From positions 620,001 through 684,000 of the forward strand of contig NZ_CP038853.1 in assembly GCF_004792415.1 (NCBI RefSeq): 64,000 nt of DNA, read 5' to 3'. The translations under genes were made by a program, and so were the position numbers. Under the pieces are notes generated by a model. The model was not told where the DNA came from and did no database searches. It saw only the letters and a program-made list of their open reading frames with translations. This stretch comes from Pantoea vagans (GTDB lineage: Bacteria; Pseudomonadota; Gammaproteobacteria; Enterobacterales; Enterobacteriaceae). Of the stretch, positions 19,685-29,574 are shown in pieces. Numbering within the stretch: the stretch's first letter is position 1; every line of letters begins with the position of its first letter.

Positions 19685-20698
19685 ATGCGAATTCTGGGTA
19701 TTGAAACGTCGTGCGATGAAACCGGCATCGCAATCTATGATGACGAGGCTGGATTACTGGCTAACCAGCTCTACAGCCAGGTAAAACTGCACGCCGATTA
19801 TGGTGGTGTGGTGCCGGAACTGGCCTCACGCGATCACGTGCGTAAAACCGTGCCACTGATTCAGGCGGCGCTGAAAGAGGCGGGGCTTGAACCGCAACAG
19901 ATTGATGCCGTGGCTTACACAGCCGGTCCCGGACTGGTGGGTGCGCTGCTGGTCGGTGCCACCATTGGCCGCGCGCTGGCGTTTGCGTGGAAAGTGCCTG
20001 CCGTGCCGGTTCATCATATGGAAGGCCACCTGCTGGCACCGATGCTGGAAGAGAATCCACCGGAATTTCCGTTTGTCGCACTGCTGGTCTCCGGCGGACA
20101 TACCCAGCTGATTAGCGTCACCGGTGTCGGTGAATATGAATTGCTGGGTGAATCGATCGATGATGCAGCGGGCGAAGCCTTTGATAAGACGGCGAAGCTG
20201 CTGGGTCTGGATTATCCGGGCGGGCCGATGCTGTCGAAGATGGCGCAGCAGGGCACGGCAGGGCGTTTCACCTTCCCGCGTCCGATGACCGATCGTCCGG
20301 GCCTGGACTTCAGCTTCTCCGGCCTGAAAACCTTTGCCGCGAATACGATTCGCGGCAATCCTGATGATGCACAGACCCGTGCTGACATCGCCCGCGCCTT
20401 TGAAGATGCGGTGGTGGATACGCTGTCGATCAAATGTAAGCGCGCGCTGGATCAGACCGGCTTTAAGCGTCTGGTCATTGCCGGTGGCGTCAGCGCTAAC
20501 CGCACACTGCGCGAGCAGATGGCGGTCATGATGCAAAAGCGCGGCGGCGAAGTGTTTTACGCCCGCCCGGAGTTCTGTACCGACAACGGTGCGATGATCG
20601 CGTATGCGGGCATGGTGCGGTTAAAAGGCGGAACGCGGGGCGGGTTAAGCGTCAGCGTGCGACCGCGCTGGCCGCTGGCGGAGTTGCCTGCCATCTGA
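19685..20698 (+). CDS. tsaD: tRNA N6-threonylcarbamoyladenosine synthase subunit TsaD
   Basis: TsaD transfers the threonylcarbamoyl group to A37 of ANN-decoding tRNAs, with TsaB and TsaE. The 337 residues match E. coli. The ASKHA fold is shown by [13 protein letters not shown] at the N-terminus and by metal ligands His111 and His115 (HHMEGH). Further motifs are VSGGHTQL and VAGGVSAN-like [12 protein letters not shown]. It is divergent from rpsU and convergent with plsY. Between them lies one copy of the long palindromic repeat. Confidence 0.98.
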   Translation: MRILGIETSCDETGIAIYDDEAGLLANQLYSQVKLHADYGGVVPELASRDHVRKTVPLIQAALKEAGLEPQQIDAVAYTAGPGLVGALLVGATIGRALAFAWKVPAVPVHHMEGHLLAPMLEENPPEFPFVALLVSGGHTQLISVTGVGEYELLGESIDDAAGEAFDKTAKLLGLDYPGGPMLSKMAQQGTAGRFTFPRPMTDRPGLDFSFSGLKTFAANTIRGNPDDAQTRADIARAFEDAVVDTLSIKCKRALDQTGFKRLVIAGGVSANRTLREQMAVMMQKRGGEVFYARPEFCTDNGAMIAYAGMVRLKGGTRGGLSVSVRPRWPLAELPAI

Positions 20699-20707
20699 CG
20701 TAAAAAA

Positions 20708-20920
20708 AGCCGGCTCAACAGCCTGAATGAGAGTGCATCTGGCCGCAACGGATAAGCTCAACACGCAGGGAACTGGGTCAGAAGAGGAAAGCGTCACGCG
20801 CCATGGATGGCGCGGGCCGAGCGGTCAGGGATGACGGCTTTTGTATCTTTCCGATCTGACCCTGTTTCCTGAGCAGTGCCGGTCGCACAGCCACAGTTTT
20901 TGGACACCCTATTGCCGGCT
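20708..20920 (-). repeat. Long palindromic intergenic repeat, copy C
   Basis: About 213 bp between convergent tsaD and plsY, read on the minus strand. It shares the core GCGCGTGACGCTTTCCTC and then TTGAGCTTATCCGTTGCGG with copies at 42,764-43,035 and 53,991-54,187. Its two halves pair: CAGGAAACAGGGTCAGATCGG against the complement of CTCTTCTGACCCAGTTCCCTG, with an apex CGCGCCATCCATGGCGCG. AGCCGGC inverted ends next to A- and T-runs (20702-20714, 20914-20926) could terminate both genes. Confidence 0.7.
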
Positions 20921-20924
20921 TTTT

Positions 20925-21530
20925 TTATGGCTGAGATTTCTTTTTGCGCTTCCAGATTTTGCCTTCCTGACCGCGCCACAGCCGCTGAATATTATCGTGA
21001 TGACGCAGCAGGATCAGACAGGAGAGCATGGACACCGGAAAGGTAAACTGCGGTTTGAACCACCAGACATAGAATGGCGCGATCAGTGCACTGACAATCG
21101 CTCCCAGCGAGGAATAGCCACTGAGTAAAACCGTGAGCAGCCAGGTGCCGGTGACCAGCCCGGTTAAGTCCCAGCCAATCGGCGCAATCGCGCCAAATGC
21201 CGTTGCCACACCTTTGCCACCGCGGAAGTGAAAGAACACCGGGTAGATATGTCCGAGACAGGCGGCAATGGCGGTCAGGCCAAGATAGAGCGGCGTCACG
21301 TGCATCAGATAAGCCAGCCAGACCGGCACCATCCCCTTCAGCACATCAAACACTAATACGCTGGCTGCTGCGGCTTTACCGCCCAGACGCAGTACGTTGG
21401 TGGCACCGGGATTACCGGAACCGTGTGTGCGGGGATCGGGCAGGCCAGCGAGTTTGCAAACCAGAATTGCACTGGAAATCGAACCGCAAAGATACGCGAA
21501 AATAATCATACCAAGCGCGAAAGCACTCAT
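20925..21530 (-). CDS. plsY: Glycerol-3-phosphate acyltransferase PlsY (YgiH)
   Basis: PlsY is an integral inner-membrane enzyme that uses acyl-phosphate to acylate glycerol-3-phosphate, the first step of phosphatidic acid synthesis. The 201-residue protein is very hydrophobic, with about five helices. Conserved loops are [15 protein letters not shown], the glycine-rich [12 protein letters not shown] and the C-terminal Lys/Arg tail. It is divergent from folB across 108 bp, as in E. coli. Its 3' end runs into the T-run of the palindromic repeat. Confidence 0.97.
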   Translation of the reverse strand: MSAFALGMIIFAYLCGSISSAILVCKLAGLPDPRTHGSGNPGATNVLRLGGKAAAASVLVFDVLKGMVPVWLAYLMHVTPLYLGLTAIAACLGHIYPVFFHFRGGKGVATAFGAIAPIGWDLTGLVTGTWLLTVLLSGYSSLGAIVSALIAPFYVWWFKPQFTFPVSMLSCLILLRHHDNIQRLWRGQEGKIWKRKKKSQP

Positions 21531-21638
21531 AACACCGTACCGTTCCCTTTAGGGTCGTTTTGATCTCATCAACCGTGGATAATACGCATAATCCGCCGGA
21601 AGTGGTATCCGGCTTAGCCAAAAACAGAGACCCTCATC

Positions 21639-21998
21639 ATGGATATCGTATTTATAGAACAACTCACGGTGTTCACCACCATTGGCGTTTACGACTGGGA
21701 ACAGGGTATACAGCAGAAGCTGGTGCTCGATGTCGAAATGGCCTGGGATAACCGTCTGGCGGCCAGCAGCGACGATGTGAAAGATTGTCTCAGCTATGCC
21801 GATGTCTCCTCGGCGATTCTGACCCATCTGAACGGGGGGCGTTTTGCCCTGGTCGAGCGGGTGGCTGAAGAAATCGCGGATCTGTTGATGAACCGTTTCA
21901 ATTCGCCTGGCGTACGCATAAAGGTAAGCAAACCGGGCGCTGTAGCCCAGGCGGCGCAGGTTGGCGTGCGAATTGAGCGCGGGACTATTCCTAAATAA
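21639..21998 (+). CDS. folB: Dihydroneopterin aldolase FolB
   Basis: FolB cleaves 7,8-dihydroneopterin to 6-hydroxymethyl-7,8-dihydropterin and glycolaldehyde in folate synthesis. The 119-residue protein shows the family start MDIVFIEQLTVFTTIGVYDWEQ, the substrate-binding LSYADVSSAI and FALVERVAEEIADLL, and the catalytic Lys in RIKVSKPGAV. Its stop lies only a few bases before a CRP-type site that probably belongs to uppP. Confidence 0.97.
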   Translation: MDIVFIEQLTVFTTIGVYDWEQGIQQKLVLDVEMAWDNRLAASSDDVKDCLSYADVSSAILTHLNGGRFALVERVAEEIADLLMNRFNSPGVRIKVSKPGAVAQAAQVGVRIERGTIPK

Positions 21999-22004
21999 AT
22001 ACGA

Positions 22005-22020
22005 TGTGATTGCCATCACA
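22005..22020 (+). promoter_or_regulatory. CRP-cAMP binding site between folB and uppP
   Basis: TGTGA-TTGCCA-TCACA is a perfect match to both CRP half-sites with six bases between. It lies seven bases past the folB stop and 170 bases before uppP. TGTCAT at 22045-22050 could serve as a -10, placing the site near -43 (class II). Function is inferred. Confidence 0.6.
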
Positions 22021-22129
22021 ATGAAACCAAACCAAATTACTGTCTGTCATAGCGTGGACCGTTTCGTTACAGCAGGCGAAACGGAGCGGACCTTAAGGTT
22101 TAATTCAGGCTAATTGCGGCATGATTTCA

Positions 22130-22157
22130 GGCGATAGCAACGCGCTACCGCCTTTTT
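22130..22157 (+). terminator. Hairpin plus T-run in the uppP leader
   Basis: GGCGATAGC-AACGC-GCTACCGCC has one A/C mismatch in a 9-bp stem and is followed by TTTTT. It lies about 30 bases upstream of the uppP ATG, so it may be the folB terminator or an attenuator in the uppP leader. Confidence 0.6.
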
Positions 22158-22189
22158 AATGGTTTTGAAACGGATAGAGGGAACATTTG

Positions 22190-23008
22190 ATGGCAGATAT
22201 TCATCAGCTTTGGGTAGCTGCAATCCTGGGCGTTGTGGAAGGGCTGACCGAATTTTTACCGGTCTCTTCCACGGGGCACATGATTATAGTGGGTCACCTG
22301 CTGGGCTTTGAAGGTGAAAAAGCCGAGACCTTTGAAGTTGTGATCCAGTTAGGATCGATTCTGGCTGTAGTAGTGATGTTCTGGCGCCGTCTGTTTGGCC
22401 TGATCGGCATTCATTTTGGCGAAGTCAAACATGAAGGTGTCGGCACCGGGCGTCTGTCGCTGATCCATATCCTGCTGGGTATGGTACCGGCGGTAGTTGT
22501 GGGTCTGGTGCTGCACGATCAGATCAAAACGCTGTTCAATCCGATCAACGTGATGTACGCGCTGGTGGTGGGTGGTGTGCTGCTGCTGGCCGCAGAGTAT
22601 CTCAAGCCAAAACAGCCGAAAGCTGTCGGCGTCGATGATATTACCTATCGTCAGGCCTTCATGATTGGCTGTTTCCAGTGCTTAGCGCTGTGGCCGGGCT
22701 TCTCACGTTCTGGTGCAACCATCTCCGGCGGGATGCTGATGGGTGTGAGCCGCTATGCCGCGTCAGAGTTCTCCTTCATCCTGGCGGTGCCAATGATGAT
22801 GGGTGCGACCGTACTGGACATGTACAAGAGCATCGGCTTCCTGACCATGGCAGACTTTCCGATGTTCGCCGTGGGCTTCGTAACGGCATTTATCGTGGCG
22901 CTGATTGCGATTAAAGCCTTCCTTGAGCTGATCAAACGCATCTCGTTTGTCTCGTTCGCCATTTACCGCTTTATCGTGGCGGCAGCGGTTTACATGATCT
23001 TCATGTAA
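22190..23008 (+). CDS. uppP: Undecaprenyl-diphosphatase UppP (BacA)
   Basis: UppP recycles undecaprenyl pyrophosphate to the monophosphate carrier lipid for peptidoglycan synthesis; overexpression gives bacitracin resistance. The protein has 272 residues with about eight membrane segments. Conserved motifs are [18 protein letters not shown] near the N-terminus and [19 protein letters not shown] in the second half, with Glu, His, Arg and Ser residues of the active site. I start at ATG 22190 (AGAGGGAA seven bases before) rather than the TTG one codon earlier. Upstream lie a CRP site and a hairpin leader. Confidence 0.97.
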   Translation: MADIHQLWVAAILGVVEGLTEFLPVSSTGHMIIVGHLLGFEGEKAETFEVVIQLGSILAVVVMFWRRLFGLIGIHFGEVKHEGVGTGRLSLIHILLGMVPAVVVGLVLHDQIKTLFNPINVMYALVVGGVLLLAAEYLKPKQPKAVGVDDITYRQAFMIGCFQCLALWPGFSRSGATISGGMLMGVSRYAASEFSFILAVPMMMGATVLDMYKSIGFLTMADFPMFAVGFVTAFIVALIAIKAFLELIKRISFVSFAIYRFIVAAAVYMIFM

Positions 23009-23023
23009 ACCCGTGGCAGCCTG

Positions 23024-24256
23024 CTAGTCAGGCTGCCCGATCGCCAGACCCTGAGCGACGGCGGCAATACGTCGTCGCGTCATCTCTTCCCGCACTTCCA
23101 TCCCTTTGAATCCCGCTTCGACAACCGCTTTGGTCGGCACCGCCTGCGCCAGCGCAAAAGCACGACGCAGATAGTCGCCCTGCGGATAAGGCATACTCTC
23201 CAGCCCGGCACGTCCGCGCGCATCCGCTTCGCTGGTCAGCGCCATCTGCTCAACGCGCTGCGGCTTACGCCAGGCATCGATGCGGTCAAACAGCGCTACC
23301 AGTGACGCCGCAGATTGCCGCTCAATGGTGTGCACAATGTCGTGAAACTCGGTCACGATCAGCGCCAGATCGCGAATTGCATTGGGCACCCGCAGTCGCT
23401 GGCACAGCGCCTCGACCAGCGGAACGCCTGCCAGACCATGACCGTGGTGGCTCGGCCACAGCTCAGGGGGTGTCAGCGCTTTACCGACGTCATGAAACAG
23501 TGTGGCGAAGCGCACATCGATCTCACTGGAGAGCGCGGCGGCCATCGCCAGCGTCATCAGCGTATGTACACCGGTGTCGATCTCCGGGTGCCACTTAATC
23601 GGTGCAGGAATACCAAACAGATTATCCAGCTCGGGAAACAGCACCTGCAGCGCACCGCAGTCGCGCAGCACCTGAAAATAGACCTGCGGATTGCGTGAAC
23701 TCAGCGCTTTTTCCGTCTCTTTCCACACCCGTTCGGCAGTGAGATTCGATAGCTCACCGCTTTCGGCCATCAGCTGCATCAGCTGCTGGGTTTCGGGGGC
23801 AATACGGAAGTTGAGATGGGCAAAACGCGCAGCAAAGCGCGCGACGCGCAACACACGCAGCGGGTCTTCACTGAAGGCTTCCGAGACGTGACGCAGCAGG
23901 CGCTGGGCAATATCACGCTGGCCGTTGTAGGGATCAACCAGCTCGCCGTTTTCATCCTGTGCGATGGCATTGATGGTCAGATCGCGGCGCTGTAAGTCCT
24001 GCTCCAGCGTCACGTCGGGCGCAGACCAGGTGACAAAGCCGGTGTAGCCTTTCCCGTTTTTCCGCTCGGTCCGGGCCAGCGCATACTCTTCGCGACTGAC
24101 GGGATGCAGGAAAACGGGAAAATCGCGACCGACCTGTTGATAGCCCTGCTCAAGCATGGCTTCGGGCGTGGAGCCCGTTACCACCCAATCTTTGTCTGTA
24201 ACCGGCAGATTCAGCAGCGCATCACGCACCGCTCCGCCAACAAGAAACGTCTTCAC
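23024..24256 (-). CDS. cca: CCA-adding tRNA nucleotidyltransferase with HD domain
   Basis: Cca adds or repairs the 3' CCA of tRNAs; in gamma-proteobacteria it also carries an HD phosphohydrolase domain with 2'-nucleotidase and phosphatase activity. The 410-residue length fits E. coli (412). The nucleotidyltransferase motif GGAVRDALL and DKDWVV, the [10 protein letters not shown] motif and the HD motif FHDVGK are all present. The start is GTG at 24256 (VKTFLVGG), the first codon of the conserved N-terminus; the preceding 11 codons from ATG 24289 look spurious. Convergent with uppP with 15 bases between stops. Confidence 0.96.
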   Translation of the reverse strand: MKTFLVGGAVRDALLNLPVTDKDWVVTGSTPEAMLEQGYQQVGRDFPVFLHPVSREEYALARTERKNGKGYTGFVTWSAPDVTLEQDLQRRDLTINAIAQDENGELVDPYNGQRDIAQRLLRHVSEAFSEDPLRVLRVARFAARFAHLNFRIAPETQQLMQLMAESGELSNLTAERVWKETEKALSSRNPQVYFQVLRDCGALQVLFPELDNLFGIPAPIKWHPEIDTGVHTLMTLAMAAALSSEIDVRFATLFHDVGKALTPPELWPSHHGHGLAGVPLVEALCQRLRVPNAIRDLALIVTEFHDIVHTIERQSAASLVALFDRIDAWRKPQRVEQMALTSEADARGRAGLESMPYPQGDYLRRAFALAQAVPTKAVVEAGFKGMEVREEMTRRRIAAVAQGLAIGQPD

Positions 24257-24373
24257 GCAAAACTCCAGAGAAAAAGAAATGACCTGCACGCCGGGCGTAT
24301 CCCGCGCCTGAAATCAGCGGTGCATCTCATTTTATTGTTGCACAGATTCCCCGGATTGCAGACATGCCAAAAG

Positions 24374-24391
24374 GGGGATCCTGCGATCCCC
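24374..24391 (-). terminator. Hairpin downstream of ygiM
   Basis: GGGGATC-CTGC-GATCCCC, a 7-bp stem, with CTTTTGG following on the minus strand. It is about 25 bases past the ygiM stop; the short T-run makes it a modest terminator. Confidence 0.5.
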
Positions 24392-24414
24392 TGCTTAAAC
24401 CCGACAGAAGGGGG

Positions 24415-25035
24415 TCAGTTCATCCAGCGATCGCTTTTCTTACGGCGCGGCAGCATGTGCGGCAGTAAGAGTCCCAGCAGCAGGCCAACACCCAGCACAC
24501 CGCCGCCATACATAAACCACTGCATGATTATGGTGCGCTGCTTGTCATCCAGCTGAACGTTGGCGGCGCTGACTTTCTTCTGGGCGACGATCAGCTCATT
24601 TTTCAGCTTCTGATTCTCGCCTTTCAGCCCGTTGATCACGCCGTCGCTGCTGGCGACTTTGTTCTGCATCTCAGCAGTCCGCTGGTTCCAGCTGTTGTCA
24701 ATGTTATCCAGCTTGGCCGTCAGATCTTTCACCTGCTGCTCAAGCTGCGGCACCCGGGTGCGCAGGCTCGGATTGGCGCTGAGCTGCGACAGGGGGATCC
24801 AGGTGGTGCGGCCTTCCGAATCACGGATCTGGCCATAATGGGTGTCATTGTTAGTCTGTAGCAGCTGCACCTCTTCCCCGGCGTTCAGCTTACCGAGCAG
24901 GCGGAACTGATCGCCCGGCCCGCTGCGGACCCAGGTTGAGAGTTCATCAGAAACATAGCGTTTTTCGTCGGCATGGGCAGGTGCAAGGGTGCTGAGGGCC
25001 AGCAAAGTGAGTCCAGCGAGTGTGATTTTTTTCAT
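24415..25035 (-). CDS. ygiM: YgiM: SH3b-domain protein with coiled coil and C-terminal anchor
   Basis: YgiM (TIGR04211 family) is 206 residues, the same as in E. coli. It has a signal peptide (residues 1-22, ending AHA), a bacterial SH3 domain (about 25-90, with ELSTWVRSGPGDQFRLLG), a coiled coil rich in Leu/Asn/Gln/Lys (about 95-165), and a single C-terminal transmembrane helix followed by a basic tail (RRKKSDRW). The layout suggests a periplasmic protein anchored in the inner membrane, possibly touching peptidoglycan. A precise function is not established. It is next to cca, as in E. coli. Confidence 0.93.
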   Translation of the reverse strand: MKKITLAGLTLLALSTLAPAHADEKRYVSDELSTWVRSGPGDQFRLLGKLNAGEEVQLLQTNNDTHYGQIRDSEGRTTWIPLSQLSANPSLRTRVPQLEQQVKDLTAKLDNIDNSWNQRTAEMQNKVASSDGVINGLKGENQKLKNELIVAQKKVSAANVQLDDKQRTIIMQWFMYGGGVLGVGLLLGLLLPHMLPRRKKSDRWMN

Positions 25036-25307
25036 TCGATTTCGTTTGGCTTAGTCTGACTTAAAATTTACCGGCACAGTCTGGAGAGGCCTCGCATAAA
25101 TCTGAATGAGAACTATCCTGGTCTCATGAGAGTGCGAAAAGGTCTGCGAAAGAGCAAAGAAAGCAGAGACAGCGCGGCTTCTGTGCATTAATCTTCGCCT
25201 GATAACCCCTTGCCCTCCAGGCGGCAGCGTGAGTAACCTGCTGATAATCGCCTGAAATATGCAGGAAAAACCCTCTTAAGTGCCAGCGGCGTAGTGAATA
25301 AAAAATT

Positions 25308-26618
25308 ATGACCATCGAAATCGAACTAAAGTTCATTGCAACTCCACAGGCAGCCGGGAAACTGGCTGAACTGCTCTCCACTCTGCCGCATCAGCATCAG
25401 GCTGCTCGCGAGCTGACCAACATCTACTTCGAAACGGACGACAACCAGCTTCGGCGCTGGGACACGGGATTACGTATCCGTGGCGTCGACCAGCGTTATG
25501 AAATGACGCTGAAAGCGGCGGGGCAGACGCTCGGCGGCCTGCATCAGCGTCCGGAATATAACGTTGAGCTCAGCGAGCCGGTGCTGGATATTGCGCGCCT
25601 GCCCGCAGAGATCTGGCCTAAGGGCACCGATGTCGCGGCGTTGCAACAGCGGTTACAGCCGCTATTCACCACCCATTTCCAGCGCGAAATCTGGCTGATC
25701 ACCACAGGCAACAGTGAAATTGAAGTCGCATTTGATCAGGGCGCGGTCACGGCGGGTGAGCTTAGCGAACCGCTGTGCGAGATCGAACTGGAGCTTAAAA
25801 GTGGCGAACGCCAGGATCTGCTGGCCTTTGCGCAGCAGCTGGTGGCGCTGGGCGGTCTGCGTATGGGCAGCCTGAGCAAAGCCGCCCGCGGTTATCAGCT
25901 GGCGCAGGGTAATCCGCCGCGCCAGATTGAGGCTTTCCCGCTGCTGAAAGCAGGTGCTAAAGCGACCGTTGAGCAGGGCATGATCGCTGCAATGTCGGCG
26001 GGGCTGCGTCACTGGCAATACCATGAAGAAGTCTGGCTGCGCGGCAACGCGGCGGCGCAGGATGCGGTGCGCGAAGCGCTGGATCTGCTGCGTCAGGCGT
26101 TCAGCCTGTTTGGTGCGCTGGTGCCACGCAAAGCCAGCAGTGCTCTGCGTCAGCAACTGACCACGCTGGAAGAGACGCTGGTAAACGAAGAGCAGGAGGC
26201 GGCGACGTTTTGCTTATCTTCTCTCTCGGTTGAAACGCAGCTGGCGCTGACCCACTGGCTGGCGGAGTCTCAGTGGCGTCAGTGGATCGATGCCAAAGGA
26301 GAAGCCAAGCTGCAGGGTTCGTTTAAGCGTTTCAGCGACATCATGCTGAGTCGCGTCAATGCTGACCTGAGAGAGACGTTCGTCACGGTCAAACAGCCCA
26401 ATGAGTATCAGGACAAAGCCACGCGTCTGGCGCGCCAGCTGCTGACGGTGCATCTGCTGGCCGGATCTTACCCTGCAGAAACGGTGATGAGCTGGCTGGA
26501 ACCCTGGCAGCAACTGCTGTCGGCGATTCATGAAAAGCAGTCATCCGGATTAGCCTGGCTGACGTCGCAGGCACTGAAACAGCAGCCATTCTGGCTCACC
26601 AGCGGCGCTGGCCGCTAA
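25308..26618 (+). CDS. ygiF: Inorganic triphosphatase YgiF (CYTH-CHAD)
   Basis: YgiF hydrolyses inorganic tripolyphosphate. The 436-residue protein has an N-terminal CYTH domain (about 1-200) starting with the signature EIELKFIA (ExExK) and containing the Arg in GLRIRG, and a C-terminal CHAD domain (about 220-420), a helical, basic domain thought to bind polyphosphate. No clear Shine-Dalgarno sequence precedes the ATG (ATAAAAAATT). It leads the ygiF-glnE-hldE group as in E. coli, with glnE 33 bases downstream. Confidence 0.94.
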   Translation: MTIEIELKFIATPQAAGKLAELLSTLPHQHQAARELTNIYFETDDNQLRRWDTGLRIRGVDQRYEMTLKAAGQTLGGLHQRPEYNVELSEPVLDIARLPAEIWPKGTDVAALQQRLQPLFTTHFQREIWLITTGNSEIEVAFDQGAVTAGELSEPLCEIELELKSGERQDLLAFAQQLVALGGLRMGSLSKAARGYQLAQGNPPRQIEAFPLLKAGAKATVEQGMIAAMSAGLRHWQYHEEVWLRGNAAAQDAVREALDLLRQAFSLFGALVPRKASSALRQQLTTLEETLVNEEQEAATFCLSSLSVETQLALTHWLAESQWRQWIDAKGEAKLQGSFKRFSDIMLSRVNADLRETFVTVKQPNEYQDKATRLARQLLTVHLLAGSYPAETVMSWLEPWQQLLSAIHEKQSSGLAWLTSQALKQQPFWLTSGAGR

Positions 26619-26651
26619 CGGGTAATTCGTACCGCCATCAAGGAGGACGTT

Positions 26652-29504
26652 ATGTTGGCAGCACTTCCCGCGTTGCTACGCGACCAGGCCGACCAGGCCG
26701 CCCGACAGCTTGGGGTTCCGCTGACTTCGCTTAGCCCGGAGCAATCCGCCGGGCTGGCTTTCAGCGATTTCGTGCTGGAAAACCTGCAACAACATCCCGA
26801 CTGGTGGCAGACGATACTCGACCAGCCGCCGCAGCCTGATGAGTGGCAGCACTACGCTGTATGGCTAAATGAGGTACTCAGCGGCATCGACAGTGAAGCG
26901 AGCCTGATGCGCGAACTGCGACTGTTTCGCCGCCGTATGCTGGTGCGTATTGCCTGGATGCAGGCTCTGCAACACGCCACGACTGAACAGAGCCTGCAAC
27001 AGCTTAGTGTCTTAGCTGAGGTGCTGATCAGCAGGGCGCGCGACTGGGTATATCAGGATTGCTGCCGTGATTTTGGTACGCCCTGTAATGCCGACGGCGA
27101 CGCGCAGCCGCTGCTGATTCTGGGCATGGGCAAGCTGGGTGGCGGCGAACTCAACTTCTCCTCTGACATTGACCTTATTTTCGCCTGGCCGGAAAACGGC
27201 ACCACGCGCGGCGGACGGCGTGAGCTCGATAATGCTCAGTTCTTTACCCGTATGGGCCAGCGTCTGATCAAAGTCCTGGATCAACCCACCATGGATGGCT
27301 TTGTCTATCGTGTGGATATGCGGCTGCGGCCGTTTGGCGACAGCGGTCCGCTGGTCATGAGCTTTGCCGCACTGGAAGATTACTACCAGGAGCAGGGACG
27401 TGACTGGGAGCGTTACGCCATGGTCAAGGCGCGCCTGATGGGCGATGACCACGACCGCTGGAGCCTGGAGCTGCAGCAGATGCTGCGACCTTTCGTATAC
27501 CGGCGCTACATCGACTTCAGCGTGATCCAGTCGCTGCGTAACATGAAAGGGATGATCAGCCGCGAGGTACGGCGACGCGGGCTGAAAAACAATATCAAAC
27601 TCGGCGCGGGCGGCATCCGTGAAACCGAGTTTATCGTGCAGGTGTTCCAGCTGATTCGCGGCGGACGTGAGCGTTCGCTTCAGTTGCGTTCGCTGCTGCC
27701 GACGCTTGAGGCGATCAAAACGCTGGCTCTGCTGCCTGCTGAACAGGTCGATGCGCTGCGTGACGCCTATCTGTTCCTGCGGCGGCTGGAGAATCTGCTG
27801 CAAAGCCTGGGCGACGAGCAGACCCAGACGCTGCCCGAGGATGAGCTGCATCGCGCCCGGCTGGCGTGGGCGATGGATTGTGCCGACTGGCCTGCGCTGA
27901 TGACCCAACTTGATGCTCAGATGGCAGCGGTACGGACAATCTTTGATGAGCTGATTGGCGAAGATACGCCTGAGATTGGCGATCAGCGTGAGCTGGCGGA
28001 GTTTCAGGTGCTGTGGCAGGACCAGCTGGAGGATAACGAGCTGGCACCGCTGGTGCCGCAGCTCAGTGACGATCAGCGGCTTACGCTGCATCAGACGCTG
28101 GAGGCGTTTCGTCAGGACATCAGCCGGCGCACCATCGGCCCGCGTGGCCGTCAGGCGCTGGATCAGCTGATGCCGCGTCTGCTGAGCGAAGTCTGCCCGC
28201 GTGAAGACGCGGCGGTCACGCTGAGCCGTCTGACGCCACTGCTGCTCGGCGTGCTGACCCGCAGCACCTATCTGGAGCTGCTGACCGAATATCACGGTGC
28301 CCTGCGTCACCTGATTCGCTTGTGCGCGGCCTCACCGATGGTGGCCAGCCAGCTGGCGCGTCACCCCCTGTTGCTGGATGAACTGCTCGATCCCGCCACG
28401 CTCTATCAGCCGACTGCCACCGATGCCTATCGTGACGAGCTGCGACAGTATCTGCTGCGCATCCCCACTGAAGATGAGGAGCAGCAGCTGGAAGCGGTGC
28501 GGCAGTTTAAGCAGGCGCAGCATCTGCGTATCGCTGCTGCTGACATCGCGGGCACGCTGCCGGTGATGAAAGTCAGCGATCATCTCACCTGGCTGGCTGA
28601 AGCAATCATCGACTCTGTGGTGCGTCAGGCGTGGAACATGATGGTGCAGCGCTACGGTCGTCCTTCCCACCTGAGCAATGAACATGAACGCGGTTTTGCG
28701 GTGCTGGGTTACGGCAAGCTGGGTGGCTGGGAGCTGGGTTACAGTTCCGATCTCGATTTAGTCTTCCTGCATGACTGTCCGGCAGACGCCGTGACCGAAG
28801 GAGATCGCAGCATCGATGGTCGTCAGTTCTATCTGCGTCTTGCCCAGCGCATTATGCATCTCTTCAGTACCCGCACCGCCTCCGGCATTCTCTACGAAGT
28901 GGACGCGCGTCTGCGTCCTTCCGGCGCGGCGGGGATGCTGGTCAGTACCTTTGAGGCGTTTGAAGAGTATCAGCGCAGTGAAGCCTGGACATGGGAACAT
29001 CAGGCGCTGGTCCGGGCGCGCGTGGTGTTTGGCGAAGCAGCGCTGGGTGATCGTTTCAACGCGATTCGTCAGACGATTCTGTCGCTGCCACGTCCTGCAG
29101 ACGCGCTGCAAACCGAAGTGCGTGAGATGCGTGAAAAGATGCGCGCTCACCTCAGCAACAAACATAAAGGTCGCTGGGATATCAAAGCCGATGCGGGTGG
29201 CATCACCGATATTGAATTCATCGCCCAATATCTTGTCTTACGCTACGCCGCTGAGCAGCCTGAACTGACGCTCTGGTCTGACAATGTGCGCATTTTCGAA
29301 CTGATGGCGAAGTACCATAAAATGCCCGCCGATGAAGCGCAGGCGCTGACGCAGGCTTATGTCACGCTGCGCGACGCCCTGCACCATCGCGCCCTGCAGG
29401 AGCTGCCGGGCCACGTTGAGCCAGAGGCTTACGCAGCGGAGCGGCAGACGGTTCTGAACAGCTGGCAGCGCTGGCTGATAACGCCTGCGTCTATCCTGGC
29501 GTGA
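26652..29504 (+). CDS. glnE: Bifunctional glutamine synthetase adenylyltransferase/deadenylase
   Basis: GlnE adds and removes AMP on glutamine synthetase under control of PII and glutamine. The 950-residue protein (946 in E. coli) contains two nucleotidyltransferase domains. The N-terminal deadenylase shows [20 protein letters not shown] and the C-terminal adenylyltransferase shows [20 protein letters not shown], each with paired metal-binding Asp residues. AAGGAGGA precedes the ATG, giving a near-ideal ribosome-binding site. It lies between ygiF and hldE; a perfect dyad follows its stop. Confidence 0.98.
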   Translation: MLAALPALLRDQADQAARQLGVPLTSLSPEQSAGLAFSDFVLENLQQHPDWWQTILDQPPQPDEWQHYAVWLNEVLSGIDSEASLMRELRLFRRRMLVRIAWMQALQHATTEQSLQQLSVLAEVLISRARDWVYQDCCRDFGTPCNADGDAQPLLILGMGKLGGGELNFSSDIDLIFAWPENGTTRGGRRELDNAQFFTRMGQRLIKVLDQPTMDGFVYRVDMRLRPFGDSGPLVMSFAALEDYYQEQGRDWERYAMVKARLMGDDHDRWSLELQQMLRPFVYRRYIDFSVIQSLRNMKGMISREVRRRGLKNNIKLGAGGIRETEFIVQVFQLIRGGRERSLQLRSLLPTLEAIKTLALLPAEQVDALRDAYLFLRRLENLLQSLGDEQTQTLPEDELHRARLAWAMDCADWPALMTQLDAQMAAVRTIFDELIGEDTPEIGDQRELAEFQVLWQDQLEDNELAPLVPQLSDDQRLTLHQTLEAFRQDISRRTIGPRGRQALDQLMPRLLSEVCPREDAAVTLSRLTPLLLGVLTRSTYLELLTEYHGALRHLIRLCAASPMVASQLARHPLLLDELLDPATLYQPTATDAYRDELRQYLLRIPTEDEEQQLEAVRQFKQAQHLRIAAADIAGTLPVMKVSDHLTWLAEAIIDSVVRQAWNMMVQRYGRPSHLSNEHERGFAVLGYGKLGGWELGYSSDLDLVFLHDCPADAVTEGDRSIDGRQFYLRLAQRIMHLFSTRTASGILYEVDARLRPSGAAGMLVSTFEAFEEYQRSEAWTWEHQALVRARVVFGEAALGDRFNAIRQTILSLPRPADALQTEVREMREKMRAHLSNKHKGRWDIKADAGGITDIEFIAQYLVLRYAAEQPELTLWSDNVRIFELMAKYHKMPADEAQALTQAYVTLRDALHHRALQELPGHVEPEAYAAERQTVLNSWQRWLITPASILA

Positions 29505-29508
29505 TGCT

Positions 29509-29535
29509 GATAGCACAAATCGCAACTGTGCTATC
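29509..29535. promoter_or_regulatory. Perfect 9-bp dyad between glnE and hldE
   Basis: GATAGCACA and TGTGCTATC are perfectly inverted with nine bases between. The dyad begins five bases past the glnE stop. It could be a hairpin at the glnE mRNA end or an operator for hldE. No long T-run follows immediately, though TATTTTT lies further down. Confidence 0.5.
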
Positions 29536-29574
29536 ATCCGCGCACTATTTTTAATGCAGTCTGGAGTGTCTGGA

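Noticed and set aside
27012..28310. A 432-codon open frame on the - strand
   Set aside because: It is antisense to glnE, whose two nucleotidyltransferase domains are unmistakable; no domain is visible in the shadow.
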